A stretch of 7,697 bases of DNA from Micrococcales bacterium (GTDB taxonomy: Bacteria; Actinomycetota; Actinomycetes; S36-B12; UBA5976). Where the stretch lies: contig JAHEEQ010000086.1 in NCBI GenBank assembly GCA_024640585.1, forward strand, positions 1-7,697. Direction: 5' to 3'. The position numbers and the translations under genes are program-made. Each line of letters opens with the position of its first letter. The first letter of the stretch is position 1. This document shows positions 1 to 6,569 of the stretch, in pieces. The notes under the pieces were generated by a model. That model was not told where the DNA came from. It was given only the letters and a program-made list of their open reading frames with translations, and made no database searches.

Positions 1-58
1 TCAGGCTGAAGCGTAGTGGGCTGTGAGTGAGTTGCTCACGATTAGGCTTGGGCACCTT
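1..58 (+). other. Spacer upstream of argS
   Basis: These 58 bases precede the preferred argS start. No tRNA 3' end or upstream gene end can be recognised. A short inverted repeat, GTGAG/CTCAC, lies at 23-39 and can pair in two registers (23-27 or 27-31 with 35-39). The stem is only 5 bp and no T-run follows, so it is not a convincing terminator. A TAGGCT hexamer at 43-48 is listed separately as a possible -10 element. The upstream neighbour lies outside the window. Confidence 0.5.
43..48 (+). promoter_or_regulatory. Possible -10 element for argS (TAGGCT)
   Basis: The hexamer fits the actinobacterial TANNNT -10 pattern and ends 10 nt before the ATG at 59. A transcript from it would start about 1-4 nt before that ATG, giving a nearly leaderless mRNA. 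This would fit the lack of a clear Shine-Dalgarno sequence in front of the ATG. No good -35 box is seen 16-18 nt upstream, and TANNNT is common by chance, so this is weak. Confidence 0.22.
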
Positions 59-1723
59 ATGACCCCAGAAGAACTCGCAGAGCATGTAATTTCAAGCCTG
101 AAATCTGCTATCAAGGCTGGGAATTTGGCATGCGACGAGTCCGCGGTTCCAGCAACTTTGAAATTAGATCGCCCAAAGAATCGTGACCATGGCGACTGGG
201 CGTCAAACGTTGCAATGGTGATGAGCAAAGCGGCGGGATTGCCACCAAAAGTTATTGCAGATGCACTAGCAATTCATTTAGCAAAAGTTTCTGGCGTCAA
301 AGCAGTCGATGTCGCTGGTCCTGGTTTTCTAAACATCACGCTAGAGGCTGGCGCGGCAGGCGATTTGGCTCGCACCATTTTGGCAAGTGGCAATATGTAT
401 GGCCACAACAAACAAATTTCTGAAACCATCAACGTTGAATTCATTTCCGCAAACCCAACCGGACCAATTCACTTAGGTCACACGCGTTGGGCAGCTGTGG
501 GCGATGCGATTGCTCGAGTGCTTGAAGCAAGTGGCGCGAAAGTTGCACGAGAGTTTTACATCAACGATCGTGGCGCGCAGATGGATAAATTTGGTGCTTC
601 AGTTTTGGCGGCTGCAACAGAAACCGACATTCCGGAAGACGGGTATCACGGCGCATATGTTCAAGACCTTGCAAAAGAAATTGTGGCCACACATCCTGAA
701 TTTTTGAAACTTGAAGGTGAAGAACAACTAATTGCATTTCGCGAAGCTTCCTACGCACTTCAATTGCAACAACAGAAAGATTCGCTAGCAAACTTCAACA
801 CAGTTTTTGATGTTTGGTATTCAGAACGCTCGTTGCATGAATCTGGAGCGGTCGATCGTGGTTTTGAAAAACTTCGCGCCCAAGGTCACATGTTTGAAGA
901 AGAAGGTGCGACTTGGTTGCGCACCACTGATTTCAGCGATGACAAGGACCGAGTATTAGTTCGTTCAAATGGCGAACTGACTTACTTTGCATCTGATACC
1001 GCTTATTACGTCGATAAGCGCAATCGCGGCTTTGATCGTTGCATTTACTTATTAGGCGCAGACCACCATGGATATGTAAATCGTTTGCGCGCTGTCGCAT
1101 CGTGCGCTGGCGATGATCCAAACAAAAACATTGAACTTCTAATCGGTCAGCTCGTAAAGATGATGAAGGGTGGGGAAGAAGTTCGCCTTTCAAAGCGAGC
1201 TGGAAACATCATCACTCTTGACGACCTTGTTGATGAAATTGGTGTGGACGCAGCTCGATATGCATTGATTCGCTACCCAGTTGATACGCCAATGGTTTTG
1301 GACCTCGACTTACTTGTGAAGCGCACAAATGAAAATCCAGTCTTCTATGTGCAATATGCACACGCACGAATTTCTTCAATGTTGCGCCAAGCACTCGAAC
1401 TAGGAATTGATTACAAGAATTTGGATTTTGATTCAACTCAGTTGAGTCACGAAAAAGAATCCGTGCTACTTGCAAACCTGGCGGAATTCCCAAGGATTGT
1501 CGCTGGTGCTGCTGAACTTCGCGAGCCGCATCGCGTTGCAAGATATTTGGAAGATCTAGCAACCGACTACCACCGTTTCTATGATGCATGCAGAGTTCTG
1601 CCTCAGGGTGATGAAGAAGTAACTCCAACCGTTGTTGCACGTTTGTGGTTGTGCGATGCAACTCGACAAGTTCTTGCAAATGGTTTAGATCTTTGTGGCG
1701 TTAGCGCGCCGGAGCGGATGTAG
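59..1723 (+). CDS. argS: Arginyl-tRNA synthetase
   Basis: This cytoplasmic class I aminoacyl-tRNA synthetase charges tRNA-Arg with arginine using ATP. Numbered from the ATG at 59 the protein has 554 residues, normal for bacterial ArgS. The N-terminal domain carries the typical P-x-N-x-x-HGDWASN stretch. The class I HIGH signature appears as HLGH (138-141, in NPTGPIHLGH), and the KMSKS-equivalent as RLSKR (376-380, followed by AGN). The DALR anticodon-binding domain fills about residue 430 to the end, with EPHRVARYLEDLA, FYDACRVL and the family-typical ending GVSAPERM. An in-frame GTG at 23 would add 12 residues. I prefer the ATG because MTPEELAEHV looks like a normal ArgS N-terminus and neither start has a good ribosome binding site. 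lysA follows after 2 nt, so the two are surely co-transcribed; an argS-lysA operon is known in Corynebacterium. Confidence 0.97.
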   Translation: MTPEELAEHVISSLKSAIKAGNLACDESAVPATLKLDRPKNRDHGDWASNVAMVMSKAAGLPPKVIADALAIHLAKVSGVKAVDVAGPGFLNITLEAGAAGDLARTILASGNMYGHNKQISETINVEFISANPTGPIHLGHTRWAAVGDAIARVLEASGAKVAREFYINDRGAQMDKFGASVLAAATETDIPEDGYHGAYVQDLAKEIVATHPEFLKLEGEEQLIAFREASYALQLQQQKDSLANFNTVFDVWYSERSLHESGAVDRGFEKLRAQGHMFEEEGATWLRTTDFSDDKDRVLVRSNGELTYFASDTAYYVDKRNRGFDRCIYLLGADHHGYVNRLRAVASCAGDDPNKNIELLIGQLVKMMKGGEEVRLSKRAGNIITLDDLVDEIGVDAARYALIRYPVDTPMVLDLDLLVKRTNENPVFYVQYAHARISSMLRQALELGIDYKNLDFDSTQLSHEKESVLLANLAEFPRIVAGAAELREPHRVARYLEDLATDYHRFYDACRVLPQGDEEVTPTVVARLWLCDATRQVLANGLDLCGVSAPERM

Positions 1724-1725
1724 TT

Positions 1726-3063
1726 ATGGCGAATCTAGAACCGCGCATTTGGCCACTAAACACTTCTCTCAACCAACATGGTGAAATGGTTTTCGCTGGA
1801 GTTCCAACATCTGCTTTAGTTCAAGAATTTGGCACTCCGCTTTTTGTGATTGACGAACTTGATGTCAAGGAACACATTAAGCAATATGTAAATGCTTATA
1901 GCGATGCACCAATGCCTGTAAAAATCCATTACGCAAGTAAAGCTTTTGCATCTGCAGATGTTTTGCGCTGGATGGTTGAAGGCGGACTCGGTGTAGATGT
2001 TGCAACTGGAGGCGAGTTGGCTCTTGCGCTTGCAGCTGGAATTCCCGCTGAACTAATCGTGATGCATGGCAATAACAAATCGATGGAAGAAATCGAACGC
2101 GGAATTACGGCTGGTGTTGGCGCAATTGTGATTGACTCGTTTGATGAAATCGAAAGACTAAATCGCATTTGCAAGAGCCTCAACAAGAATGTTGATGTTT
2201 TTATTCGTCTAACAGTGGGGGTTGAGGCGCATACACATGAAGCTATTTCAACCGCGCACGAAGATCAGAAATTTGGTTTGTCAATCTTCAGTGGAGCCGC
2301 AGAACATGCAGCAGTTGAAGTTAATTCATCACCTTATTTGAATCTTCTGGGTTTTCATTCACATATCGGTTCGCAAATTTTCGATCCATCAGGATTCAAA
2401 TTGTCTGCCGCTCGCGTTATTGAATTTTGCGCGTTACTTCACAAGAAATATAGTTTCGTAACAAAAGAGATTGACCTTGGTGGCGGAGCAGGCATTTCTT
2501 ACTTGCCGACTGATGATCCGATGTCGATTGCAGACATGGCAAAAGTAATTATTGAACTTGTCGTAACCGAAAGTGAAAAACACAAAATTGCGTTGCCGAC
2601 TCTTTCAATCGAACCTGGACGTTCAATCATCGGTCGATCAACCGTGACGCTTTATGAAGTTGGCACAATCAAGCCAATCGAAATCGATAGTGGTGCGACT
2701 CGCACCTACATTTCTGTTGATGGCGGAATGAGTGACAACATCCGAACTGCTCTTTATGGAGCCGAATACACAGCTCGCATTGCAAACCGCGAGCCATTGG
2801 GTGAGCTATTGCAATCTCGAATCGTTGGCAAGCATTGCGAAAGTGGCGACATCGTGGTTCGTGATCTGCAAATGGCCAGCGATATTGCGCCAGGAGATTT
2901 CATTGCCGTTGCTGCAACAGGCGCCTACCACCGCTCAATGGCATCGAACTACAACATGTTGACCAAGCCTGCTGTGGTAGCAGTTAAGCATGAAGAAGCC
3001 CGTTTACTTGTGCGCAGAGAGACTGAAAATGACCTACTCGCGCTCGACCAGGGCCTCATCTAG
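1726..3063 (+). CDS. lysA: Diaminopimelate decarboxylase
   Basis: This PLP enzyme decarboxylates meso-2,6-diaminopimelate to L-lysine, the last step of lysine biosynthesis. It has 445 residues, usual for actinobacterial LysA, in the fold-type III (alanine racemase-like barrel plus beta domain) arrangement. The PLP Schiff-base lysine is K72 in HYASKAF. Other landmarks are HSHIGSQ (211-217), the glycine loop GGGAG (252-256) and EPGRS (296-300), which contribute to cofactor phosphate and substrate binding. CESGD (371-375) carries the active-site cysteine, and Y401 lies in GAYHRSMASNYN near the C-terminus. All expected catalytic residues are present. GGAG at 1711-1714, inside the end of argS, may serve as ribosome binding site with an 11-nt spacer. 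The argS stop is 2 nt before the ATG, which suggests translational coupling. An ornithine or arginine decarboxylase of the same fold is less likely given the DapDC-type motifs. Confidence 0.97.
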   Translation: MANLEPRIWPLNTSLNQHGEMVFAGVPTSALVQEFGTPLFVIDELDVKEHIKQYVNAYSDAPMPVKIHYASKAFASADVLRWMVEGGLGVDVATGGELALALAAGIPAELIVMHGNNKSMEEIERGITAGVGAIVIDSFDEIERLNRICKSLNKNVDVFIRLTVGVEAHTHEAISTAHEDQKFGLSIFSGAAEHAAVEVNSSPYLNLLGFHSHIGSQIFDPSGFKLSAARVIEFCALLHKKYSFVTKEIDLGGGAGISYLPTDDPMSIADMAKVIIELVVTESEKHKIALPTLSIEPGRSIIGRSTVTLYEVGTIKPIEIDSGATRTYISVDGGMSDNIRTALYGAEYTARIANREPLGELLQSRIVGKHCESGDIVVRDLQMASDIAPGDFIAVAATGAYHRSMASNYNMLTKPAVVAVKHEEARLLVRRETENDLLALDQGLI

Positions 3064-3111
3064 TCGCAGGTAGGATTTCGCCCTCGCGCAAGCACACAAA
3101 GAGGAGCCGAA
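3064..3111 (+). promoter_or_regulatory. lysA-hom gap with strong Shine-Dalgarno
   Basis: This 48-nt gap contains GAGGAG at 3101-3106, five bases before the hom ATG. It is the best ribosome binding site in the window and fixes the hom start. A TANNNT-like hexamer, TAGGAT, lies at 3071-3076, but no -35 box stands at a usable distance: the nearest TTGACA-like bases (3044-3049) are about 21 nt upstream. A separate hom promoter is therefore only possible. There is no room for a leader peptide attenuator and no terminator-like hairpin, so read-through from lysA is expected. Confidence 0.6.
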
Positions 3112-4419
3112 ATGTCTGCAAACAAGGCGGAATTGCCAGTTTTGCGCATTGCCTTGCTCGGCGCTGGGGTCGTGGGCTCTGAAGTAGCTCGAATGCTCAA
3201 AGACAACGCCGAAGATTTCTCAGCACGAGTTGGTGCTCGCCTCGAACTAGTTGGCGTCGCTGTGCGGGATGCGAAAAAGGATCGCTCAGGCATCCCAGCG
3301 AACCTAATCACCAATGATGCAACCAAACTTCTCGACGACAATATTGATGTCGTAATTGAACTAATGGGTGGAATCGAGCCAGCCAAGTCACTTATTTTGC
3401 ACGCATTAAACAATGGCTCATCAATCGTGACTGCAAACAAAGCTCTTCTTGCAAAACATGGCGCGGAGATTTTCGCAGCCGCAGAAGCGAATGACGCAGA
3501 TGTCTATTACGAAGCAGCTGTAGCTGGTGCGATTCCACTTCTGCGCCCACTTCGCGAATCACTTGTTGGCGACAAAGTTCGTCGAGTTCTTGGAATTGTA
3601 AACGGAACCACAAATTTCATTCTCACAAAGATGGATGAAGAAGGATCAGACTATTCAGAAGTTTTGAAAGAAGCACAAGCGCTCGGATATGCAGAAGCAG
3701 ATCCGACTGCGGATGTTGAGGGTCATGACGCAGCCGCAAAAGCTGCAATTCTTGCGAGCCTCGCATTCCACACTCGCGTAACAATTGATGATGTTTACTG
3801 TGAAGGAATCAGCAAAGTAACGGCTGCCGACATCAAGGCCGCAAAAGACATGGGCTTTGTCGTAAAGCTTCTTGCAATTGCAGAACTAAGTGATGACGAA
3901 AAAGGTGTCGTAGTTCGGGTGCACCCTGCGATGGTTCCAAAATCTCATCCACTTGCAAGCGTTCGACTTTCTTTCAACGCAGTTTTCGTCGAAGCAGATG
4001 CTGCTGGCCAAGTCATGTTCTATGGACGTGGCGCTGGCGGCGCACCAACCGCTTCGGCAGTACTTGGTGATGTGGTTGCTGTTTCTCGCAACAAAGTTTC
4101 TGGTCGTCGCGGACCTGGCGAAAGCGTTTATGCAGAGCTTGAACCGCTTCCGATCAGCAACGCAAAAACTCGTTACAGCATTAATCTAAAAGTTGCAGAC
4201 GAACCAGGTGTACTTGCAACCATTGCAAACACTTTTGCAAAACATGATGTTTCAATTCAAGTTGTTCGCCAAGATGGTCACGGAGATGCAGCCTTCTTGT
4301 TAGTGCGCACTCACCAAGCATCCGACGAAGCCCTTTCTCAAACACTCGCAGAACTCAAATCACTTAGTGCAGTCCGCGAAGTAGTTGGTGTAATGCGCGT
4401 CGAAGGAAGTGCAAACTAA
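3112..4419 (+). CDS. hom: Homoserine dehydrogenase with C-terminal ACT domain
   Basis: Hom reduces L-aspartate 4-semialdehyde to L-homoserine with NAD(P)H, the branch point towards threonine and methionine. It has 435 residues and is monofunctional, with no aspartokinase part. The N-terminal Rossmann fold shows GAGVVG (17-22), and TANK (107-110) closes the nucleotide site. [10 protein letters not shown] (from 161) and [10 protein letters not shown] are substrate-domain hallmarks. D206 and K210 match the catalytic Asp/Lys pair of the yeast enzyme by spacing. An ACT domain occupies about 355-430 ([20 protein letters not shown]). In related actinobacterial enzymes this domain mediates threonine feedback inhibition, so the same is inferred here. 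The stop codon overlaps the thrC start by one base (TAATG at 4417-4421). There are no missing key residues or signs of damage. Confidence 0.97.
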   Translation: MSANKAELPVLRIALLGAGVVGSEVARMLKDNAEDFSARVGARLELVGVAVRDAKKDRSGIPANLITNDATKLLDDNIDVVIELMGGIEPAKSLILHALNNGSSIVTANKALLAKHGAEIFAAAEANDADVYYEAAVAGAIPLLRPLRESLVGDKVRRVLGIVNGTTNFILTKMDEEGSDYSEVLKEAQALGYAEADPTADVEGHDAAAKAAILASLAFHTRVTIDDVYCEGISKVTAADIKAAKDMGFVVKLLAIAELSDDEKGVVVRVHPAMVPKSHPLASVRLSFNAVFVEADAAGQVMFYGRGAGGAPTASAVLGDVVAVSRNKVSGRRGPGESVYAELEPLPISNAKTRYSINLKVADEPGVLATIANTFAKHDVSIQVVRQDGHGDAAFLLVRTHQASDEALSQTLAELKSLSAVREVVGVMRVEGSAN

Positions 4420-5474
4420 TGGCACACCAATGGCGCGGCCTCATCCACGAGTACTTCGACCGCCTTCCTGTATCTGAAAAAACTCCGGTTGTTTCTTTGC
4501 TTGAAGGTGGAACTCCACTTGTTTACGCCTGCAATATTTCTGAAAAAGTTGGCGCGGAAGTTTGGCTAAAAGTTGAAGGCGCTAATCCAACTGGTTCTTT
4601 CAAAGATCGCGGAATGACTGTTGCGATTTCAAAAGCTGCTGAAGCTGGAGCAAAAGCCGTTGTTTGTGCATCAACAGGAAACACATCAGCAAGTGCCGCT
4701 GCTTATGCAGTTAAAGCAGGTATGCAATCAGTCGTATTAATTCCTGAAGGCAAAATTGCGATGGGCAAACTTGCTCAAGCGGTGGTGCAGGGTTCAAAGA
4801 TTGTTCAGGTTCAAGGAAACTTTGATGACTGCCTAACCATGGCGCGCGATATGGCAGCTCATCATCCAATCGCACTTGTAAATAGCGTGAATCCTGATCG
4901 CATCGAAGGCCAAAAAACAGCAGCATTTGAAATCGTTGATTCACTTGGCGATGCGCCGGATGTTCACATTCTTCCAGTCGGAAACGCTGGCAACATCACC
5001 GCGTATTGGAAAGGCTTTGTTGAATACAAAAACGACAAAGTTGCAACCAAGACACCTCGCATGTGGGGGTTTCAAGCTGAAGGTGCAGCACCAATAGTTC
5101 GCGGTCATGTGGTTGAAAATCCAGAAACAATCGCGACGGCGATTCGCATTGGCAACCCAGCATCATGGCAACAAGCACTCGCCGCCCGTGACGAATCTGG
5201 TGGGTTGATTGACATGGTTAGCGATGAAGAAATTCTTGAGGCGTATCACTACCTTGCAAGTCGCGAAGCAGTGTTTGTCGAGCCTGCATCTGCTGCATCC
5301 GTAGCTGGATTGTTCAAACTTCATGCAGCTGGCAAAGTTGATAAAGGTTTGAAGATTGTTTGCACCGTAACTGGCAATGGCTTGAAAGATCCACAATGGG
5401 CGCTTCAAAATGCAGCGGATCCAATCATTGTCCCTGTTGATGTTGATGCAGCTGTGAAAGCGATTGGTCTGTAA
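4419..5474 (+). CDS. thrC: Threonine synthase
   Basis: This PLP enzyme converts O-phospho-L-homoserine and water to L-threonine and phosphate, the final step of the pathway. It has 351 residues, the short form usual in Gram-positive and actinobacterial lineages, unlike the longer E. coli/yeast type. The PLP-binding lysine is K62 in [18 protein letters not shown] (from 85) is the fold-type II substrate loop, GNAGN (188-192) the phosphate-binding glycine loop, and TGNGLKDP (318-325) the conserved C-terminal motif of threonine synthases. These features separate it from threonine dehydratase. The start ATG overlaps the hom stop (TAATG). AAGGAAG at 4403-4409, inside hom, may act as ribosome binding site with a long spacer, so coupling to hom translation is likely. 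The stop codon overlaps thrB in the same way. Confidence 0.96.
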   Translation: MAHQWRGLIHEYFDRLPVSEKTPVVSLLEGGTPLVYACNISEKVGAEVWLKVEGANPTGSFKDRGMTVAISKAAEAGAKAVVCASTGNTSASAAAYAVKAGMQSVVLIPEGKIAMGKLAQAVVQGSKIVQVQGNFDDCLTMARDMAAHHPIALVNSVNPDRIEGQKTAAFEIVDSLGDAPDVHILPVGNAGNITAYWKGFVEYKNDKVATKTPRMWGFQAEGAAPIVRGHVVENPETIATAIRIGNPASWQQALAARDESGGLIDMVSDEEILEAYHYLASREAVFVEPASAASVAGLFKLHAAGKVDKGLKIVCTVTGNGLKDPQWALQNAADPIIVPVDVDAAVKAIGL

Positions 5475-6409
5475 TGGCAAAGAAAAACTCAGTCCCAGTT
5501 CTAACTTTCAAGGCTGCACCAGTTCGGGTGCGCGTACCAGCGACTTCTGCAAATCTCGGTCCGGCTTTTGACGCTGCCGGACTTGCACTTGATCTATACG
5601 ACGAAATAATCGCCCAAATTCTTGATGAGCCAACTATCGAAATCGATATCGCTGGCGAAGGTGCAGACGAACTTCCGCGCGATGGCAAACACCTGATTGC
5701 AAAATCAATGATGGCTGCATTTGAAGCTATGGGTGAAAAGCCAAAAGGTCTTGCAATAGTTTCAGCAAACCAAATCCCACACGGTCGCGGACTTGGTTCG
5801 TCCTCTGCTGCAATTGTTGGTGGAATTGTTTTGGCTCGCGCATTAGTTGTTGGCGGCGACCAACTGCTCACAAACGAACAAGCACTAAAACTCGCAAGCG
5901 AAATCGAAGGCCATCCAGACAACGTCGCTGCAACTTTGCTTGGCGGATTCACGATTGCGTGGGGTGGGGAAGATGCGCATGCAATTCGCCTGACACCACA
6001 CCGCGATTTGCGCGCAGTGGTTTGCGTACCTGCAACTGCAGTTGCAACCAAGAAAGCTCGCGGACTCCTTCCAGAAGCTGTTGATCACGCAGACGCGGCA
6101 TTCAATGCAGGAAGATCTGCACTTCTGGTTTCTGCAATCACTGACCATCCAGAACTTTTGATGGTGGCAACGGAAGATAAATTGCACCAAGATGCGAGAA
6201 AGAGTGCAATGCCTAAATCGCATGCACTTGTCCAAAAGTTGCGCACCAAAGGCCATGCCGCCGTCATCTCTGGCGCTGGCCCAACCGTTCTAGTTCTAAC
6301 CACTGGTTTTGTTTCTGAGGAAATCGCCAAAATTGCAGGCGAAGGATTTGAGACTTTTCAGCTTAATATTTCAAGTGCGGGCGCCCACGTCGCACCACTT
6401 AACGCATAA
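5474..6409 (+). CDS. thrB: Homoserine kinase (GHMP family)
   Basis: ThrB phosphorylates L-homoserine with ATP to O-phosphohomoserine, the substrate of the thrC product just upstream. It has 311 residues, normal for the family. Three GHMP kinase motifs are visible: motif 1, VPATSANLGPAFDAAGLAL (from 21); the ATP-binding motif 2, PHGRGLGSSSAA (102-113); and motif 3, SGAGPT (266-271). Motif 1 reads GPAFD where many bacterial ThrB proteins have GPGFD (Ala at residue 31). This may be a lineage variant and does not suggest loss of function. EGHPDN, another typical ThrB stretch, is present near residue 143. The ATG overlaps the thrC stop (TAATG at 5472-5476). Upstream there is only a weak GAAAG at 5456-5460, so translation probably depends on ribosomes finishing thrC. 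It is the last gene of the amino acid block; a 160-nt spacer follows. Confidence 0.96.
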   Translation: MAKKNSVPVLTFKAAPVRVRVPATSANLGPAFDAAGLALDLYDEIIAQILDEPTIEIDIAGEGADELPRDGKHLIAKSMMAAFEAMGEKPKGLAIVSANQIPHGRGLGSSSAAIVGGIVLARALVVGGDQLLTNEQALKLASEIEGHPDNVAATLLGGFTIAWGGEDAHAIRLTPHRDLRAVVCVPATAVATKKARGLLPEAVDHADAAFNAGRSALLVSAITDHPELLMVATEDKLHQDARKSAMPKSHALVQKLRTKGHAAVISGAGPTVLVLTTGFVSEEIAKIAGEGFETFQLNISSAGAHVAPLNA

Positions 6410-6437
6410 CAGACCCCCAAATAGGTATTTTTCACCC

Positions 6438-6453
6438 AACCTTTGCTAAGGTT
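6438..6453 (+). repeat. Perfect inverted repeat, AACCTT-TGCT-AAGGTT
   Basis: A 6-bp perfect inverted repeat with a 4-nt loop lies 28 nt after the thrB stop. Four T (6452-6455) overlap and follow its right arm. As RNA it would be a short stem with only two G-C pairs, weak for an intrinsic terminator. It overlaps the candidate extended -10 element of the rho promoter, so it could instead be an operator or simply the promoter's own sequence. Confidence 0.45.
6444..6452 (+). promoter_or_regulatory. Candidate extended -10 promoter for rho (TGCTAAGGT)
   Basis: The sequence matches TGN-TANNNT, an extended -10 element, with TAAGGT at 6447-6452. Transcription would start near 6458-6460 and give a leader of about 110 nt before the rho GTG. 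No TTGACA-like -35 is seen at the usual distance, only the T-rich stretch around 6424-6432; extended -10 promoters can do without one. Position in the only long spacer of the window supports the call. Confidence 0.42.
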
Positions 6454-6458
6454 TTCCC

Positions 6459-6569
6459 ACCGCTTGGGGTTGGCCCCACAAGGCCTAAAAACTTCTCCCC
6501 AAAAATCCAAAGATTCAATCGAAACTTCTTGGCGCGGAAAATCACTTATTTACTCGGAAGGTACATCGC
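6459..6569 (+). promoter_or_regulatory. Probable rho 5' leader with hairpin and C-rich, G-poor stretch
   Basis: A hairpin can form at 6463-6482: CTTG-GGG pairs with CCC-CAAG around a TTGGC loop, with one bulged A (6478). The TTGGGG strand (6464-6469) can instead pair with CCCCAA at 6497-6502, so two structures compete. After the hairpin, 6484-6528 is rich in C and A and almost free of G, which resembles a rut-type Rho loading site. The first hairpin is followed by A-rich sequence and not a T-run, so it is not an intrinsic terminator. GGAAGG at 6556-6561 is a good Shine-Dalgarno, 8 nt before the rho GTG, and decides that start. E. coli rho is autoregulated through its leader; the same here is inference only. 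Confidence 0.4.

Noticed and set aside
23..58. GTG start at 23 extending ArgS by 12 residues
   Set aside because: No ribosome binding site precedes it, and MTPEELAEHV from the ATG at 59 looks like a normal ArgS N-terminus.
89..104. Inverted repeat ATTTCA-AGCC-TGAAAT
   Set aside because: It lies inside the argS coding region, is short, and is well explained by chance and codon use.
1212..1679. Antisense reading frame of 155 codons opposite argS
   Set aside because: It overlaps the well-supported DALR domain of ArgS and shows no motif, so it is a shadow frame.
3064..3111. Leader peptide attenuator or T-box before hom
   Set aside because: The gap is only 48 nt, with no run of Thr/Ile codons, no T-box sequence and no terminator hairpin.
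5425..6051. Antisense reading frame of 208 codons opposite thrB
   Set aside because: It lies fully within the thrC end and thrB, its Ser/Ala-rich composition mirrors thrB codon bias, and it has no recognisable domain.
6463..6502. Intrinsic terminator after thrB
   Set aside because: The GC-rich hairpin is followed by A-rich and C-rich sequence instead of a T-run, so it does not fit a Rho-independent terminator.
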